Notes under the pieces: model-generated
The model's database searches: none
What the model saw: only the letters and a program-made list of their open reading frames with translations
What the model was told of the DNA's origin: nothing
Translations under genes and position numbers: made by a program
DNA from: Kitasatospora sp. NBC_01246
GTDB taxonomy: Bacteria; Actinomycetota; Actinomycetes; Streptomycetales; Streptomycetaceae
DNA length: 64,000 nt
Assembly (NCBI RefSeq): GCF_036226505.1
Contig: NZ_CP108484.1
Coordinates: 2,666,001-2,730,000, forward strand
Direction of reading: 5' to 3'
In this document: positions 9,748 through 17,907 of the stretch, piece by piece
How the letters are laid out: each line of letters starts with the position of its first letter
Numbering within the stretch: position 1 is the first letter of the stretch

Positions 9748-11085
9748 TCAGTTGCCGCCGCGGTACATCTCGGCCACCAGGAAGGCCAGGTCCAGCGACT
9801 GGCTGCGGTTGAGCCGCGGGTCGCAGGCCGTCTCGTAGCGCTGGTGCAGGTCGTCGACCAGGACCTCGTCGCCGCCGCCGACGCACTCGGTGACGTCGTC
9901 GCCGGTCAGCTCCACGTGGATGCCGCCCGGATGGGTGCCGAGGCCGCGGTGCACCTCGAAGAAGCCCTTGACCTCGTCGAGCACGTCGTCGAAGCGGCGG
10001 GTCTTGTGGCCGCTGGAGGCCTCGAAGGTGTTGCCGTGCATCGGGTCGCAGATCCAGACCGGCTGGGCGCCGGAGGCGGTGACCTTCTCCACCAGGGTGG
10101 GCAGGTGCTCGCGGATCTTGCCCGCGCCCATCCGGGTGATGAAGGTGAGCCGGCCGGGCTCGCGCTCCGGGTCCAGCTTCTCGATCAGGGTGAGCGCCTC
10201 GTCGACCGAGGTGGTCGGGCCGAGCTTCACCCCGATCGGGTTGCGGATCCTGGACGCGAACTCGATGTGCGCGTGGTCCAGCTGGCGGGTGCGCTCGCCG
10301 ATCCAGACCATGTGGCCGGAGACGTCGTACAGCTCGCCGGTCCGCGAGTCCACGCGGGTCAGCGCGGTCTCGTAGTCGAGGATCAGCGCCTCGTGCGAGG
10401 AGTAGAACTCGACGGTCTTGAACTCCTCCGGCGCCACGCCGCAGGCGTTCATGAACGCCAGCGCGTTGTCGATCTCGCGGGCGAGCTGCTCGTAGCGCTG
10501 GCCGGCCGGCGAGTTGCGCACGAAGTCCTGGTTCCAGGCGTGCACCTGGCGCAGGTCGGCGTACCCGCCGGTGGTGAAGGCGCGGACCAGGTTGAGCGTC
10601 GCGGCGGAGGCGTTGTACATCCGCTTCAGGCGCTCCGGGTCCGGGTTCCGGGACTCGGGAGTGAAGTCGAAGCCGTTCACCGAGTCGCCCCGGTAGACCG
10701 GCAGCGTCACGCCGTCGCGGGTCTCGGTCGACTTGGAGCGCGGCTTGGAGTACTGGCCGGCGATCCGGCCGACCTTCACCACGGGGACGGAGGCGGCGTA
10801 CGTCAGCACGGCCGCCATCTGCAGCAGGGTCTTCAGCTTGTTCCGGATGTGCTCGGCCGAGACACCGTCGAAGGCCTCGGCGCAGTCACCGCCCTGCAGG
10901 AGGAACGCCTCACCACGCGCCACGGCACCGAGCCGGGCGCGCAGCTGGTCGCACTCGCCCGCGAAGACGAGCGGCGGATAGGAGGCGAGCTCCGCAAGGG
11001 TCTTGCGCAGAGCCTCGTGGTCCGGCCATTCAGGCTGCTGCGCCGCGGGCAGGGACTGCCAGGGGTGGGGATTCGTCACGGTCAC
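9748..11085 (-). CDS. aroH: Class II DAHP synthase
   Basis: Enzyme of 445 residues of the plant/actinobacterial AroA-II type. It condenses phosphoenolpyruvate and erythrose 4-phosphate in the first shikimate step. The family blocks are PPLVFAGECDQLRARL, FLLQGGDCAEAF, VVKVGRIAGQYSKPRS, RNPIGVKLGPTT, WICDPMHGNT and GGIHVELTGDDVTECVGG. The GTG start at 11085 lies six bases after a -10 TAGCCT (11097-11092) with no Shine-Dalgarno sequence, so the mRNA is probably leaderless. It is divergent from the trp leader and fused anthranilate synthase, linking aromatic entry to tryptophan supply. Confidence 0.95.
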   Translation of the reverse strand: MTVTNPHPWQSLPAAQQPEWPDHEALRKTLAELASYPPLVFAGECDQLRARLGAVARGEAFLLQGGDCAEAFDGVSAEHIRNKLKTLLQMAAVLTYAASVPVVKVGRIAGQYSKPRSKSTETRDGVTLPVYRGDSVNGFDFTPESRNPDPERLKRMYNASAATLNLVRAFTTGGYADLRQVHAWNQDFVRNSPAGQRYEQLAREIDNALAFMNACGVAPEEFKTVEFYSSHEALILDYETALTRVDSRTGELYDVSGHMVWIGERTRQLDHAHIEFASRIRNPIGVKLGPTTSVDEALTLIEKLDPEREPGRLTFITRMGAGKIREHLPTLVEKVTASGAQPVWICDPMHGNTFEASSGHKTRRFDDVLDEVKGFFEVHRGLGTHPGGIHVELTGDDVTECVGGGDEVLVDDLHQRYETACDPRLNRSQSLDLAFLVAEMYRGGN

Positions 11086-11091
11086 ACGGCA

Positions 11092-11097
11092 AGGCTA
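11092..11097 (-). promoter_or_regulatory. -10 element TAGCCT for leaderless aroH
   Basis: On the minus strand TAGCCT is followed by six bases and the GTG start at 11085, giving a transcript with essentially no leader. No clear -35 is seen. Confidence 0.6.
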
Positions 11098-11191
11098 CGG
11101 GGTGGGACAACCGAATTGTGACCGCCGCTCGCTGGGTGAGACACCCGGTGGACAATCGTGTGAGGCGGCTCACGGCGCCCGCCGGATCCGC

Positions 11192-11197
11192 TACGCT
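11192..11197 (+). promoter_or_regulatory. -10 element TACGCT for the trp leader transcript
   Basis: TACGCT ends six bases before the ATG of the leader peptide, so transcription would start at or next to the leader ATG. No Shine-Dalgarno sequence precedes the ATG. Confidence 0.6.
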
Positions 11198-11203
11198 CGA
11201 CGC

Positions 11204-11275
11204 ATGAACGCGCCGCACACCTCTTCCTGGTGGTGGGCCGACCCCTCGGGTGGCCCACCGATCGCGCGTTCCTAG
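11204..11275 (+). CDS. trpL: trp leader peptide with Trp-Trp-Trp
   Basis: A 23-residue peptide, MNAPHTSSWWWADPSGG plus six further residues, with three consecutive TGG codons at 11228-11236. Stalling there when charged tRNA-Trp is scarce would switch the downstream RNA fold and let RNA polymerase reach the anthranilate synthase gene. It sits 112 bases before that gene. A comparable attenuator is known for the fused anthranilate synthase gene of Streptomyces venezuelae. Confidence 0.92.
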   Translation: MNAPHTSSWWWADPSGGPPIARS

Positions 11276-11310
11276 ACGAACACGACGGCCGCCCCTCGGG
11301 GCGGCCGTCG
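11234..11310 (+). promoter_or_regulatory. trp attenuator hairpins
   Basis: Hairpin A: TGGGCC-g-ACCC / GGGT-GGCCCA (11234-11257, loop CTC), starting in the last Trp codon. Hairpin B: 13-base perfect stem CGACGGCCGCCCC / GGGGCGGCCGTCG (11283-11310, loop TC), followed by a short T stretch in GCGTTTCGG, the likely terminator. The 3' arm of A (CTCGGGTGGCCC) can compete for the GGCCGCCCCTCG of B, as expected of an attenuator. Confidence 0.85.
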
Positions 11311-11387
11311 GCGTTTCGGCGCAGACGGCCCTCCCGGGAGCGGAACCCCGAACCACCGCACCCGCCCTCCCGGAAGGAAGCCGCACC

Positions 11388-13322
11388 GTGAACCTCGCAG
11401 CCGACCTGCTCGCCCGCCTCACCGGCCCCGACGCCCCGGCGTTCGCCCTGCTGCACCGCCGCGCCCCCCGGCTCGCGCCGGACACCGTCGAGGTCCTGCT
11501 GGGCACCGTCGACAGCTACGAACGGCTGGCCGACCTGCCGGTCCGCGCGGGCGTCCCGGCCGACGGCCCGGTGCACGACCTGCTCGCCCTCGTCCCGTTC
11601 CGGCAGATCCGCGAGCGCGGCTTCGAGGCCGTCGACGACGCCACCCCGCTGCAGGCGCTCTCGGTCACCGAGCAGTACGCCCTCCCGCTGGCCGAGCTGC
11701 TCCCGGCGCTCCCCCGGCGGCCGGTCGCCCTGACCGGCGGCGCGTTCGACATCGACGACCAGGAGTACGCCGGGATCGTCCGCCGGGTGATCGCGGACGA
11801 GATCGGCCGGGGCGAGGGCGCCAACTTCGTCATCCGGCGGGACTTCACCGCCACCCTGGAGGACTACTCCCCCGCGCTCGCGCTGACGCTCTTCCGCCGG
11901 CTGCTCGAACAGGAGCGCGGCGCCTACTGGACCTTCCTGGTGCACACCGGGGAGCGGGTCCTGGTCGGTGCCTCCCCCGAGGTGCACGTCCGCCAGAGCG
12001 GCGGCACGGTCGTGATGAACCCGATCTCCGGCACCTACCGCTATCCGGCGGGCGGCTCCGACATCGACTCGCTGCTCGCCTTCCTCCGCGACCCCAAGGA
12101 GCTGGAGGAGCTGACCATGGTGGTCGACGAGGAACTCAAGATGATGTGCACCGTCGGCGACCTCGGCGGCCAGGTGCTCGGCCCCCGGCTCAAGGAGATG
12201 TCCCACCTCGCGCACACCGAGTACGAGCTGCGCGGGCGCACCTCGCTGGACGTCCGCGAGGTGCTGAAGGAGACCATGTTCGCCGCCACCGTCACCGGCA
12301 GCCCGGTCCAGAACGCCACCCGGGTGATCAGCCGGTACGAGCGCGGCGGGCGCGGCTACTACGCCGGCGCGCTCGCCCTGATCGGCCGCTCGGCCAGCGG
12401 GGGCCAGCAGATGGACTCCCCGATCTGCATCCGCACCGCCGACATCGACCCGGCCACCGGCCGGCTGGTCGTCCGGGTCGGCGCGACCCTGGTCCGCCAC
12501 TCCGACCCGGACTCCGAGGTCGCCGAGACCCACGCCAAGGCCGCCGGGGTGCTCACCGCGATCGGCGCCCGCCCGGCCCCCGCCCGGCTCCCCAACCCGT
12601 CCGGCCCGCGGCTCGCCGAGGACCACCGGGTCCAGGCCGCGCTGGACGCCCGGCGGGCCGACCTCGCGCCGTTCTGGCTCCGGATGCAGGAGCCGGCCCC
12701 GGTCACCCGGAGCGAGGAGACCCTGGTGGTGGACGGCGAGGACACCTTCACCTCGATGCTCGCCCACCTGCTGACCTCGCTCGGCCACCGGGTCACCGTG
12801 GCGCGCTTCGACGAAGCCGGCCTGCGCGAGCGGGTCGCCGCCCACCCCGGCCCGCTGGTGCTCGGCCCCGGCCCGGGCGACCCGGCCGCCGCCGACGACC
12901 CCAAGATGGGCGTCCTGCGCCCGATCGTCGCCGACGCGCTGGCCGCCGTCCGCTCCGGTGCCCGCACCGCGCCCCTGCTCGCCGTCTGCCTGAGCCACCA
13001 GCTGCTCGCGGAGCGGCTCGGACTGCCGCTGGCCCGCAAGGCCGTGCCCCACCAGGGCGCGCAGGAGACGGTCGAACTCTTCGGCGCCCGGCACACGGTG
13101 GGCTTCTACAACACCTTCACCGCGCGCTGCTCGGACCAGGACGCCGCCCGGCTCGCCGCCGAGGGCGTCGAGGTCTCCCGGGACCGGCTGACCGGCGACG
13201 TCCACGCGCTGCGCGGCGCCGGGTTCGCCGGACTGCAGTTCCACCCGGAGTCGGTGCTCACCCGGGACGGCGTCGGGATCGTCGCCGGGCTGCTGCGGTC
13301 GGCCGCCGCCGTCCACGGCTGA
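11388..13322 (+). CDS. trpE: Fused anthranilate synthase (TrpE-TrpG)
   Basis: Protein of 644 residues. The N-terminal chorismate-binding half includes NPISGTYRYPAGG, DEELKMMCTVGDLGG, FAATVTGSPVQNATRVI, YYAGALALIG and a C-terminal DSEVAETHAKAAG. The C-terminal class I glutamine amidotransferase has LVLGPGPGDP, the nucleophile Cys534 in AVCLSHQLL, and His619/Glu621 in QFHPES. It makes anthranilate from chorismate and glutamine. GTG 11388 follows GGAAGGAAG. The layout and the CLSHQ motif also resemble PhzE-type ADIC synthases, so the lyase step is not proven by sequence. The trp attenuator and the partner DAHP synthase argue for a tryptophan role. Confidence 0.93.
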   Translation: MNLAADLLARLTGPDAPAFALLHRRAPRLAPDTVEVLLGTVDSYERLADLPVRAGVPADGPVHDLLALVPFRQIRERGFEAVDDATPLQALSVTEQYALPLAELLPALPRRPVALTGGAFDIDDQEYAGIVRRVIADEIGRGEGANFVIRRDFTATLEDYSPALALTLFRRLLEQERGAYWTFLVHTGERVLVGASPEVHVRQSGGTVVMNPISGTYRYPAGGSDIDSLLAFLRDPKELEELTMVVDEELKMMCTVGDLGGQVLGPRLKEMSHLAHTEYELRGRTSLDVREVLKETMFAATVTGSPVQNATRVISRYERGGRGYYAGALALIGRSASGGQQMDSPICIRTADIDPATGRLVVRVGATLVRHSDPDSEVAETHAKAAGVLTAIGARPAPARLPNPSGPRLAEDHRVQAALDARRADLAPFWLRMQEPAPVTRSEETLVVDGEDTFTSMLAHLLTSLGHRVTVARFDEAGLRERVAAHPGPLVLGPGPGDPAAADDPKMGVLRPIVADALAAVRSGARTAPLLAVCLSHQLLAERLGLPLARKAVPHQGAQETVELFGARHTVGFYNTFTARCSDQDAARLAAEGVEVSRDRLTGDVHALRGAGFAGLQFHPESVLTRDGVGIVAGLLRSAAAVHG

Positions 13323-13329
13323 GACCCCG

Positions 13330-13365
13330 GGCGGGGTGCGCGCGTTCGTCCGGCGCGCCCCCGCC
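13330..13365. terminator. Terminator between trpE and macR
   Basis: Stem GGCGGGG-t-GCGCGC (13330-13343) / GCGCGCCCCCGCC (13353-13365) with a one-base bulge, between convergent genes. Confidence 0.6.
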
Positions 13366-13379
13366 CCGGCCCCGGGGCG

Positions 13380-14063
13380 TCAGGCCTCGTCGTCCAGGCC
13401 CTGCTGGATCGCGTACCGGACCAGCTCGACCCGGTTGTGCAACTGGAGCTTGCCGAGGGTGTTCTGGACGTGGTTCTGCACCGTGCGGTGGGAGAGCACC
13501 AGCCGGTCGGCGATCTGCCGGTACGACAGGCCCTTCGCGACCAGCCGCAGCACCTCGGTCTCCCGGGCCGTCAGCTGCGGCGCGGCGGGGGCCGTCGGGG
13601 CGGCCGGCTCGGCGGCCAGCCGGCGGAACTCGCCGAGCACCAGCCCGGCCAGGCCCGGGGTGAAGACCGCGTCGCCGACGGCGGTGCGGCGCACCGCTTC
13701 CAGCAGCTCGTCACGGCCGGCCGACTTCACCAGGTAGCCGGTCGCCCCGGACTTCACCGCCTCCAGCACGTCCGCGTGCTCACCGCTGGCGGAGAGCACC
13801 AGGACGCGCACCGAGGGATCCTGGGCGACCACCTGGCGGCAGGCCTCGGCGCCGGACAGGCCGGGCAGGTTGAGGTCCAGCACCACCACCTGCGGGGCGC
13901 AGGCACGGGCCCGGCGGACGGCCTCCTCGCCGTCCCCGGCGGTGGCCACCACGTCCAGCCCCGCCTCGGCGAGGTCGCGCGACACGGCGTCGCGCCACAT
14001 CGGGTGGTCGTCCACGACCATCACCCGCACCGGCGGCCGGTCGGTCATCGGCTGGTCAGCCAT
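13380..14063 (-). CDS. macR: LuxR-family response regulator (MacR-like)
   Basis: NarL/LuxR response regulator of 227 residues. The receiver domain has the acidic pair in VMVVDDHPMWRDAV, phosphoacceptor Asp63 in VVVLDLNLPG and the Lys in GYLVKSAG. The C-terminal HTH is LTARETEVLRLVAKGLSYRQIADRL in outline, with the recognition helix HRTVQNHVQNTL. Start ATG 14063 (MADQPMTDRP) overlaps the kinase gene by eight bases, so the two are coupled. It matches MacR (SCO2120), which controls membrane morphogenesis genes in S. coelicolor; the assignment rests on family and position. Confidence 0.9.
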   Translation of the reverse strand: MADQPMTDRPPVRVMVVDDHPMWRDAVSRDLAEAGLDVVATAGDGEEAVRRARACAPQVVVLDLNLPGLSGAEACRQVVAQDPSVRVLVLSASGEHADVLEAVKSGATGYLVKSAGRDELLEAVRRTAVGDAVFTPGLAGLVLGEFRRLAAEPAAPTAPAAPQLTARETEVLRLVAKGLSYRQIADRLVLSHRTVQNHVQNTLGKLQLHNRVELVRYAIQQGLDDEA

Positions 14064-15246
14064 CGGAACCCCTCCTCGGGACGCGCAGTTCGACCTCGAC
14101 GCCCTCCCCGGGCACCGAGTACAGCTCGGCCGTACCGCCGAGGTCCAGCAGTCGGCCGCGGATCGACTGGGAGACGCCCAGCCGGCCGGCCTGCTCCGCC
14201 TCACCGAGCCGCCCCGCCGCGAAGCCCGGACCGTCGTCGCGGACGCTGACCGTGACGGCCTCCGGCTCGTCCTCCAGCAGGATCCAGGCGTGCGCCCCGG
14301 GCCCGGCGTGCCGGCGGACGTTGTCGACCGCGGCGCCCACGGCCGCCGCCAGCTCGCCGGCCGCCGGGCCGGGCAGCAGCACCGGGGTGCCGGGGGCGGA
14401 GAGGGTGATCCGCTCGTCCGTGTAGGGGCCGAGCAGGGTGCGCAGGTCCTGCGGCTCCAGCGGCGCGCGCTGCGCGGGCAGCGGTCCGCCGCTCATCAGG
14501 GCCCGCAGCGCGCGCTCCTGCTCGCCGGCCAGCCGGCCGAGTTCGGCGAAGTCCGCGCCCCGGCCGGGGCCCTGCTCGCCGCCCCGGCGCTGGACCAGGG
14601 CGAGCACCTGGAGCACCCCGTCGTGGATGTCCCGGGAGAGCCGCTCGCGCTCCCGGTTCGCGGCCTCGACCTGGAGCGCCCGGGTCAGCGTCGCCTCGCT
14701 GGCGCGGGCCAGTTCGATCACGTAGCCGATCGCGCAGCCGGCCACCATCAGCAGCACGATGTTGTGGATGTTGTCGCCGGTCGGACCGCCGTGGCCGAGG
14801 ATGTTCGCCACCCCGATCACCGATCCGGCCGCCGCCGCCCAGCGCCAGCCGCCCCGGCCCGCGAAACCCAGGACGGTGCCGGCCGCCCAGATGGTGGGCA
14901 GCGTGGGCGCGCCGTGGGCGATCCGGGCCGGGTCGTCGGTCATCCCGCTCATCACGATGCCGGTGACGACCAGGGTGAGGTCGGTGCCGAGCACGTACCA
15001 GGTGCAGCGCAGCGGCCCGGCGAAGGCGCGGGTGCTGGCGAGCGTCCAGAGCGTCAGCGCGCCGAGGTAGATCCAGCCGGCGACGGGGTGCAGGAACTCC
15101 AGGTACGAGTCGAGGTAGCGCAGCACCGCGTAGCAGAGCGCCAGCACCCGGAAGAACGAGATGGCCCGCCAGAGCGGCAGTTCGACGGACATGCCGCCGG
15201 CCGCCACCGCCGCGCCGACCGCTCCGGGTCTGTTCCCGTCCGACAT
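14056..15246 (-). CDS. macS: Sensor histidine kinase (MacS-like)
   Basis: Membrane kinase of 396 residues. Several N-terminal membrane helices (about 25-180) lack a large extracellular loop. A dimerisation/phosphoacceptor segment RERLSRDIHDGVLQVLAL follows, with His208. The C-terminal ATPase has an N-box-like AAVDNVRRHAG and a G-box DDGPGFA, ending RLGVSQSIRGRLLDLGG. This is the HisKA_3/MacS architecture. It is upstream of and overlaps its response regulator. Because there is almost no external domain, it probably senses membrane state (inference). Confidence 0.9.
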   Translation of the reverse strand: MSDGNRPGAVGAAVAAGGMSVELPLWRAISFFRVLALCYAVLRYLDSYLEFLHPVAGWIYLGALTLWTLASTRAFAGPLRCTWYVLGTDLTLVVTGIVMSGMTDDPARIAHGAPTLPTIWAAGTVLGFAGRGGWRWAAAAGSVIGVANILGHGGPTGDNIHNIVLLMVAGCAIGYVIELARASEATLTRALQVEAANRERERLSRDIHDGVLQVLALVQRRGGEQGPGRGADFAELGRLAGEQERALRALMSGGPLPAQRAPLEPQDLRTLLGPYTDERITLSAPGTPVLLPGPAAGELAAAVGAAVDNVRRHAGPGAHAWILLEDEPEAVTVSVRDDGPGFAAGRLGEAEQAGRLGVSQSIRGRLLDLGGTAELYSVPGEGVEVELRVPRRGSDG

Positions 15247-15287
15247 CTCCGTGCCCCTCCCCCTGCGGGCGGATCCGGCCTCCCGGC

Positions 15288-16106
15288 CTAGGCCGACCCG
15301 CTCTCCTTCTGCTCCTGCTCGGCGGCCTTCTGCGCCTTCTCCGCCTCCGCCTTCTCGGCCTTGGCGGCGGCCTGCTCGGCCTTCTGGACGGCCTTGCGCT
15401 CGGCGTCGGCACGCTTCTTGTCGTCGGCGATCTGCCGCTTGGCGGCGGTCGCGTAGACGTCCACGTACTCCTGGCCGGAGAGCCGCATGATCTCGTACAT
15501 CACCTCGTCCGTCACCGAACGGAGGATGAAGCGGTCGTTCTCCATGCCGTGGTAGCGGGAGAAGTCCAGCGGTCGGCCGATCCGGATGCCCGGACGGATG
15601 CCGAAGTTGGGGACGACCTGGCCGGGCGGCTGCACCTTCTCGGTGTCGATCATCGCGACCGGGATCACCGGCGCGCCGGTGGCCAGCGCGACGCGGGCCA
15701 GGCCGCCGACCTTGCCGCGGTACAGCTTGCCGTCGGGCGAACGGGTGCCCTCCGGGTAGACGCCGAACAGCTCGCCGCGGTCCAGCACGGCGATCGCGCT
15801 GCGGATCGCCGCCTCGCCCGCGCCGCGCACGCCGGAGCGGTCCACCGGCAGCTGGCCGACGCCCTTGAAGAAGGCGGCCGTCAGCTTGCCCTTCAGGCCC
15901 GGCGTGTTGAAGTACTCCGCCTTGGCGATGAAGGTCACCCGACGCCTGATCAGCGCGGGGAAGAAGAAGGAGTCCGAGAAGGAGAGGTGGTTGCTCGCGA
16001 TGATCGCGGCACCCTCGGCGGGGATGTTCTCCTCACCCTCGATCCACGGCCGGAAGAAGATCCGTAGCAGTGGCGCGACGATCATCTTCATCAGTCGGTA
16101 GAACAA
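15288..16106 (-). CDS. 1-acyl-glycerol-3-phosphate acyltransferase (PlsC family)
   Basis: Protein of 272 residues with the acyltransferase motifs NHLSFSD (catalytic His, NHx4D type), VYPEGTRS, and APVIPVAMID. It would transfer an acyl chain to lysophosphatidic acid or a related lipid at the inner membrane face. The TTG start at 16106 is supported by AGGAGG seven bases upstream. The last 60 residues form a highly charged Ala/Glu/Lys tail, probably a coiled coil. In mycobacteria the homologue (Rv2182c) lies in the same conserved block near mannosyltransferases, suggesting envelope lipid work. Confidence 0.92.
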   Translation of the reverse strand: MFYRLMKMIVAPLLRIFFRPWIEGEENIPAEGAAIIASNHLSFSDSFFFPALIRRRVTFIAKAEYFNTPGLKGKLTAAFFKGVGQLPVDRSGVRGAGEAAIRSAIAVLDRGELFGVYPEGTRSPDGKLYRGKVGGLARVALATGAPVIPVAMIDTEKVQPPGQVVPNFGIRPGIRIGRPLDFSRYHGMENDRFILRSVTDEVMYEIMRLSGQEYVDVYATAAKRQIADDKKRADAERKAVQKAEQAAAKAEKAEAEKAQKAAEQEQKESGSA

Positions 16107-16299
16107 CGCCGGGCCTCCTGTTATGCGGACCGGTCGATCCTAATGCCCCGCGGCCACCGCCCGCGCCCCGCCCCGCCCCGCCGGGGTGTCCGGCAGGGGT
16201 GTACGACGCGTGCGGGCGCGTGGGACGATGCGGTTCTCCGCAGCCCGCCGTCCCGCCCTCCCCCGTCCCAACGCGCCGCCGCCCGCGAAGGAGCCCGTC

Positions 16300-17094
16300 A
16301 TGCCGCTGCTGCCCGGTGCCGAACCGTACCGCCACCGGGGCGGGCCGGTGGGCGTACTGCTCTGCCACGGGTTCACCGGCTCGCCGCAGTCGCTGCGCCC
16401 GTGGGCCGAGGAGCTGGCGGCGGCCGGGTACACCGTCTCGCTGCCGCTGCTGCCCGGCCACGGCAGCCGCTGGCAGGACATGCAGGTGACCCGCTGGGAG
16501 GACTGGTACGCGGAGGTCGAGCGGGAGTTGCTGGCGCTGGCCGCCGAGTGCGAGCGGGTCTTCGTCCTCGGGCTGTCGATGGGCGGCGGGCTGGCGCTGC
16601 GGCTGGCCGCGCTGCACGGCCCGGTGGTCTCCGGACTGCTGCTGGTCAACCCGTCGGTGCGTTCCGACAACCCCGCGAGCGTGCTGCTTCCGGTGCTGCG
16701 CCACGTGGTGCCGAGCCTGCCCGGGATCGCCAACGACATCGCCCGCCCGGGCTCCGTCGAGGTCGGCTACGACCGGACGCCGCTGCACGCCGCCTGGTCG
16801 CTGGCCCGGCTCTGGAAGGACGTGCAGCGCCGGCTGCCACAGGTGACCCAGCCGGTCCTGCTCTTCCACAGCCCGCAGGACCACGTGGTCTCGGCGGCCA
16901 ACTCGGAACTGGTGCTGGCCCGGATATCCTCGACCGACGTGACGGAGCGGTTGTGCCAGCGCAGCTACCACGTCGCGACGCTGGACCACGACGCGGCGGA
17001 AATATTCGCGGCCGGCCAGGACTTCATCCGACGGCTGGCTCCCGCGCACGCGGCGGGCGTCACCCGGATCGAATCCGACGATCACCAAGGCTGA
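16300..17094 (+). CDS. Alpha/beta hydrolase, Est30-type carboxylesterase
   Basis: Hydrolase of 264 residues with oxyanion-hole motif LLCHGFTGSPQ, lid block LPLLPGHGSRWQDM, nucleophile elbow VLGLSMGGGLALRL, acid in FHSPQDHVV and the catalytic His in SYHVATLDHD. It resembles Geobacillus carboxylesterase Est30/monoacylglycerol lipases and would cleave short acyl esters in the cytoplasm. ATG 16300 follows GAAGGAG. It is divergent from the PlsC-type acyltransferase, and the next gene begins ten bases after its stop. The combination hints at lipid turnover, but the substrate is unknown. Confidence 0.88.
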   Translation: MPLLPGAEPYRHRGGPVGVLLCHGFTGSPQSLRPWAEELAAAGYTVSLPLLPGHGSRWQDMQVTRWEDWYAEVERELLALAAECERVFVLGLSMGGGLALRLAALHGPVVSGLLLVNPSVRSDNPASVLLPVLRHVVPSLPGIANDIARPGSVEVGYDRTPLHAAWSLARLWKDVQRRLPQVTQPVLLFHSPQDHVVSAANSELVLARISSTDVTERLCQRSYHVATLDHDAAEIFAAGQDFIRRLAPAHAAGVTRIESDDHQG

Positions 17095-17104
17095 AGGGCC
17101 GGAA

Positions 17105-17851
17105 GTGCACGAGAGCAGCACGGCGGGCGGCGAGGACGAGGCGCCCCGCGAGGACGCGGAGAACACCGAGGCGGACGCCTCGAAGGCCGAGGCCGCCAAG
17201 GCCGACGGCGTGAGGACCGAGGCCGCCAAGACCGAGAGCGCGAAGACCGAGAGCGCCAAGACCGACGGCGTGAAGACCGAGGGCGCCTCGGGTGAGGCCG
17301 CCCCGGCGCCCGAAGCGCCCCGGGTGCGGCGCGCGCCCGAGCGCAGCCAGGCCGAGCAGGACGAGATCTTCGCCGCGCTGGTCGCCCAGTTCGACGACCC
17401 CGTCGACCTCAACAACCCGGACTGGCCGGAGGTCGAGGACCTCCGGGCGCGCGGCGAGCTCAAGGGCGGGTTCAAGGAGGGCACCGACCCGGACGACCTC
17501 GCCGACCTGGCACCGCAGCCGCGGCCCCGCTCCACCCGCCCGGTGATGCCGGCCGCCGGATCGGGCCCGCGCGACTTCGAGCTGACCGAGGAGACAGACG
17601 AGGGCCACTTCGTCCCGCCGGAGCCGCCGCCGCTGCCCGCCGCCGACGTCACCGCCAAGTTCGCCTGGCTCGCCGTGCTCGGCGGCCCGGCCCTGCTGCT
17701 GTTCGACGCGGTGGTCTGGCGCGAGGTGTCCGGCTGGCCGGCCTGGGTCGGCGTGACCGCCTTCCTCGGTGGCTTCGTCACCCTGGTGGTCCGGATGAAG
17801 GAGCGCGACGAGGACGAACCGGAGGACCCGCACGGCGGCGCCGTCGTGTAG
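17105..17851 (+). CDS. Repeat-rich acidic protein with C-terminal membrane helices
   Basis: Protein of 248 residues of unknown function. Residues about 15-65 are built of short imperfect repeats (KAEAAKADGV, TEAAKTESAKTESAKTDGV), giving a low-complexity Ala/Lys/Glu/Thr segment visible in the DNA at 17180-17290. A conserved middle block follows (SQAEQDEIFAALVAQFDD, DPVDLNNPDWP). Two predicted membrane helices lie near the C-terminus (FAWLAVLGGPALLLFDAVVW and WVGVTAFLGGFVTLVV), then an acidic tail. Start GTG 17105 is ten bases after the esterase stop, so they are probably co-transcribed. Confidence 0.8.
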   Translation: MHESSTAGGEDEAPREDAENTEADASKAEAAKADGVRTEAAKTESAKTESAKTDGVKTEGASGEAAPAPEAPRVRRAPERSQAEQDEIFAALVAQFDDPVDLNNPDWPEVEDLRARGELKGGFKEGTDPDDLADLAPQPRPRSTRPVMPAAGSGPRDFELTEETDEGHFVPPEPPPLPAADVTAKFAWLAVLGGPALLLFDAVVWREVSGWPAWVGVTAFLGGFVTLVVRMKERDEDEPEDPHGGAVV

Positions 17852-17907
17852 GGCCGGCGCACCGGCGGCCCGGGGCCGAGCCGGTCACCCCGGCCCGGCC
17901 ACGGAGT

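Noticed and set aside
11082..13316. 744-codon minus-strand frame over trpE
   Set aside because: Antisense shadow of the fused anthranilate synthase; Gly/Arg/Asp-rich without motifs.
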